This document shows, in pieces, positions 33,996 through 35,278 of a stretch of DNA of 35,278 nt. The notes beneath the pieces were generated by a model. It had not been told where the DNA came from. It made no database searches and was given only the letters and a program-made list of their open reading frames with translations. The number at the start of each line of letters is the position of its first letter. The first letter of the stretch is position 1. Origin of the DNA: Verrucomicrobiota bacterium (lineage in GTDB: Bacteria > Verrucomicrobiota > Verrucomicrobiia > Opitutales > Opitutaceae); contig JAFEGX010000142.1 in NCBI GenBank assembly GCA_018239675.1, positions 1 to 35,278 of the forward strand, read 5' to 3'. Both the position numbers and the translations under genes were made by a program.

Positions 33996-34051
33996 TCAGG
34001 TCGTCCCAGGCCAGAACCCAGACGCAACCCCGCCGGCTGGTTCAAAACTGC

Positions 34052-34089
34052 TTGACTGGGGTCCGTAGTTTTCAGAATTGTTCTCTGAA
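34052..34089 (+). promoter_or_regulatory. Candidate promoter and operator of the LacI gene
   Basis: TTGACT (34052-34057) is a good -35 match; a poor -10-like AGAATT (34074-34079) lies 16 bases on. It is overlapped by the dyad TTCAGA (34071-34076) / TCTGAA (34084-34089) with a 7-base centre. A dyad on the promoter of a LacI-family gene suggests autoregulation. The rest of the 117-base gap shows nothing further. Confidence 0.35.
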
Positions 34090-34112
34090 TATTTCACGGC
34101 GAACCCCAAGCC

Positions 34113-35153
34113 ATGCTCATCGCGGAAATTGCCCAACGGGCCAAGGTCTCCCCGGCCACGGTCTCTCGTGTCATCAACCAGCCTCACCTCGTAGCGCCTG
34201 ACCGGCTGGCCCGGGTTCAGGCGGTCATGAACGCGGTGAACTACGTCCCGACGCCGTTGCACCGGCGGCGCGGGCCAAAGTCGCGGCTCGCCGCCCCGAA
34301 GAAAATCGCGGTGTGGTTTGTCGGCGCGAAGAAGAACACGAGCCACAACTGGTTTCAGGATCAATTGCTGCAAATTCAGCCCTCCACCGAGCGCCAGCGG
34401 GTTGAGCTGAGCGTGCTCTTCTCTGACACGCCCGATGACCTGCCACGCGCCCTGGCGGACCGACAGGTGGATGGCGTCATCATCCAAGGCATGGAGCCCT
34501 CGGCCTCCTGCATGCAAAAACTGGGGACTCTTCCCCATGTCTGGTTCATGACCCGGCGCACCGCGAACTTCCCGGGCGACTATGTCGAACCCGACAACGA
34601 CCTGAATGGCCGGCTGGCCGCCGACTTCCTGCATGGCCGGGGACACAAGACCCTCGCCGTGGTTTCGACCGATCCGGCGTACAGTGCGGTGGCTTGGCGC
34701 GTGAAGGCTTTCTGCGAGCGGGCCCGGGAGCACGGGCTCACGGTCCACACCATCCTCGGCAAGTCGCGTCCCGGGACCAGCTTCCTCGAAATTGCCCCGT
34801 TGCACGAGGAGATCGACACGCTGGTCCGCCGGATGATGCAGGCGGCGCCCCGGCCGACGGGCCTTTACATGCCGGTCGACCACTTCTGCGGCTCGCTTTT
34901 CCGGTCCTTGCGCATGGCGGGGCTGAAGTCGGAACGGGATTTCGAGGCCGTGGTCGGCAACTACAACCCGGTAATCTACCATAATCTTGACCACCATCCG
35001 GCCGTGTTGGACATCAACCTGCCGACGCTGGTACGCAAGGTGGTGGACCACTTGGTCTGGCGCATCGAGAACCCCCAGGCGATCGGGCGCATCGGCGTCA
35101 GCATCGCACCAACCCTGATCACGATGGCGCAATCCAAGCAGCTGATAGCCTGA
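34113..35153 (+). CDS. LacI-family transcriptional regulator
   Basis: 346 residues. The N-terminal helix-turn-helix and hinge are classical: IAEIAQRAKVSPATVSRVIN, then VQAVMNAVNYVPTPLHRRRG. The remaining about 280 residues form the periplasmic-binding-protein-like sensor domain (VDGVIIQGMEPS, LAADFLHGRGHKTLAVVS, TGLYMPVDHFCGSLFRSLRMAG). It probably represses local glycan-use genes until a sugar binds. The usual position of such regulators next to their targets makes the divergent toroid B operon and the isomerase-like gene the best candidates. Translation stops 70 bases before the poly-C end of the sequence; no terminator was seen after it. Confidence 0.93.
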   Translation: MLIAEIAQRAKVSPATVSRVINQPHLVAPDRLARVQAVMNAVNYVPTPLHRRRGPKSRLAAPKKIAVWFVGAKKNTSHNWFQDQLLQIQPSTERQRVELSVLFSDTPDDLPRALADRQVDGVIIQGMEPSASCMQKLGTLPHVWFMTRRTANFPGDYVEPDNDLNGRLAADFLHGRGHKTLAVVSTDPAYSAVAWRVKAFCERAREHGLTVHTILGKSRPGTSFLEIAPLHEEIDTLVRRMMQAAPRPTGLYMPVDHFCGSLFRSLRMAGLKSERDFEAVVGNYNPVIYHNLDHHPAVLDINLPTLVRKVVDHLVWRIENPQAIGRIGVSIAPTLITMAQSKQLIA

Positions 35154-35223
35154 ACATTCAGGAAATCTGGTAAAAGACGCTCTTGCTAAAATTTCGTCAG
35201 TTCCCTTTGCTCCACAGGACTGT

Positions 35224-35278
35224 CCCCCCCCCCCCCCCCCCCGCCCCCCCCCCCCCCCCCCCCCCCCCCCTCCCCCCC
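35224..35278. other. Poly-C homopolymer at the sequence end, probable artefact
   Basis: Fifty-five bases, all C except G at 35243 and T at 35271, forming the very end of the sequence. Read on the other strand this is a poly-G run, the usual signature of no-signal cycles in two-colour sequencing carried into a contig end. It is unlikely to be genomic. The 70 bases before it (35154-35223) are AT-richer than the window but show no feature. Confidence 0.8.

Overview
The window is a high-GC (roughly 70 %) bacterial contig end. It is dense with carbohydrate-active enzymes, Gfo/Idh-type oxidoreductases, exported enzymes with Sec or Tat signals, AraC/LacI regulators and an SSS-family transporter. Start codons mostly lack Shine-Dalgarno sequences and instead follow pyrimidine-rich leaders. 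This combination fits a heterotrophic, polysaccharide-degrading Verrucomicrobiota of the Opitutaceae type; that placement is an inference from gene content and not from a marker gene. No rRNA, tRNA, CRISPR array or insertion sequence was recognised. The last 55 bases are an almost pure C homopolymer, probably a sequencing or assembly artefact.

Left part (1-7761): a truncated zinc alcohol dehydrogenase lies downstream of an AGE-family sugar 2-epimerase, separated by a 36-bp-arm inverted repeat. Divergent from these is a 774-aa putative TIM-barrel glycoside hydrolase. An AraC regulator is divergent from a PhyH-type Fe(II)/2-oxoglutarate dioxygenase, which is followed by a protein with two ferritin-like di-iron halves.

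Centre (7859-14606, all + strand): an SSS symporter with an N-terminal signal peptide and a kelch-like ectodomain, a Gfo/Idh/MocA dehydrogenase, an MsbA-like ABC exporter half-transporter, a small exported protein of unknown function, and a galactose-mutarotase-like protein. Imperfect inverted repeats sit in the gaps.

Right part (14620-33043, almost all - strand): two runs of genes that look like polysaccharide-utilisation operons. Run 1, in transcription order, is BNR propeller A, toroid protein A, GH51 arabinofuranosidase, GH127 beta-L-arabinofuranosidase, M28 peptidase and a Tat-lipoprotein peptidase E. Run 2 is toroid protein B, BNR propeller B, GH78 rhamnosidase, a DUF6807/PmoA-like protein, and two paralogous exported class-V PLP enzymes. 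A signal-peptide-bearing RidA lies between the runs on the + strand. Five gene junctions are 4-base ATGA overlaps. The substrate is probably an arabinose- and rhamnose-containing plant glycan or glycoprotein (inferred).

The most interesting elements are: (i) the duplicated toroid + BNR-propeller pair, whose toroid member carries an Asn-His ... Tyr arrangement like that of PL12/PL15/PL17 lyases; and (ii) exported PLP enzymes next to an exported RidA that keeps its deaminase residues. At the right end a xylose-isomerase-like TIM-barrel protein is divergent from run 2 and is followed by a LacI regulator that may control the locus.
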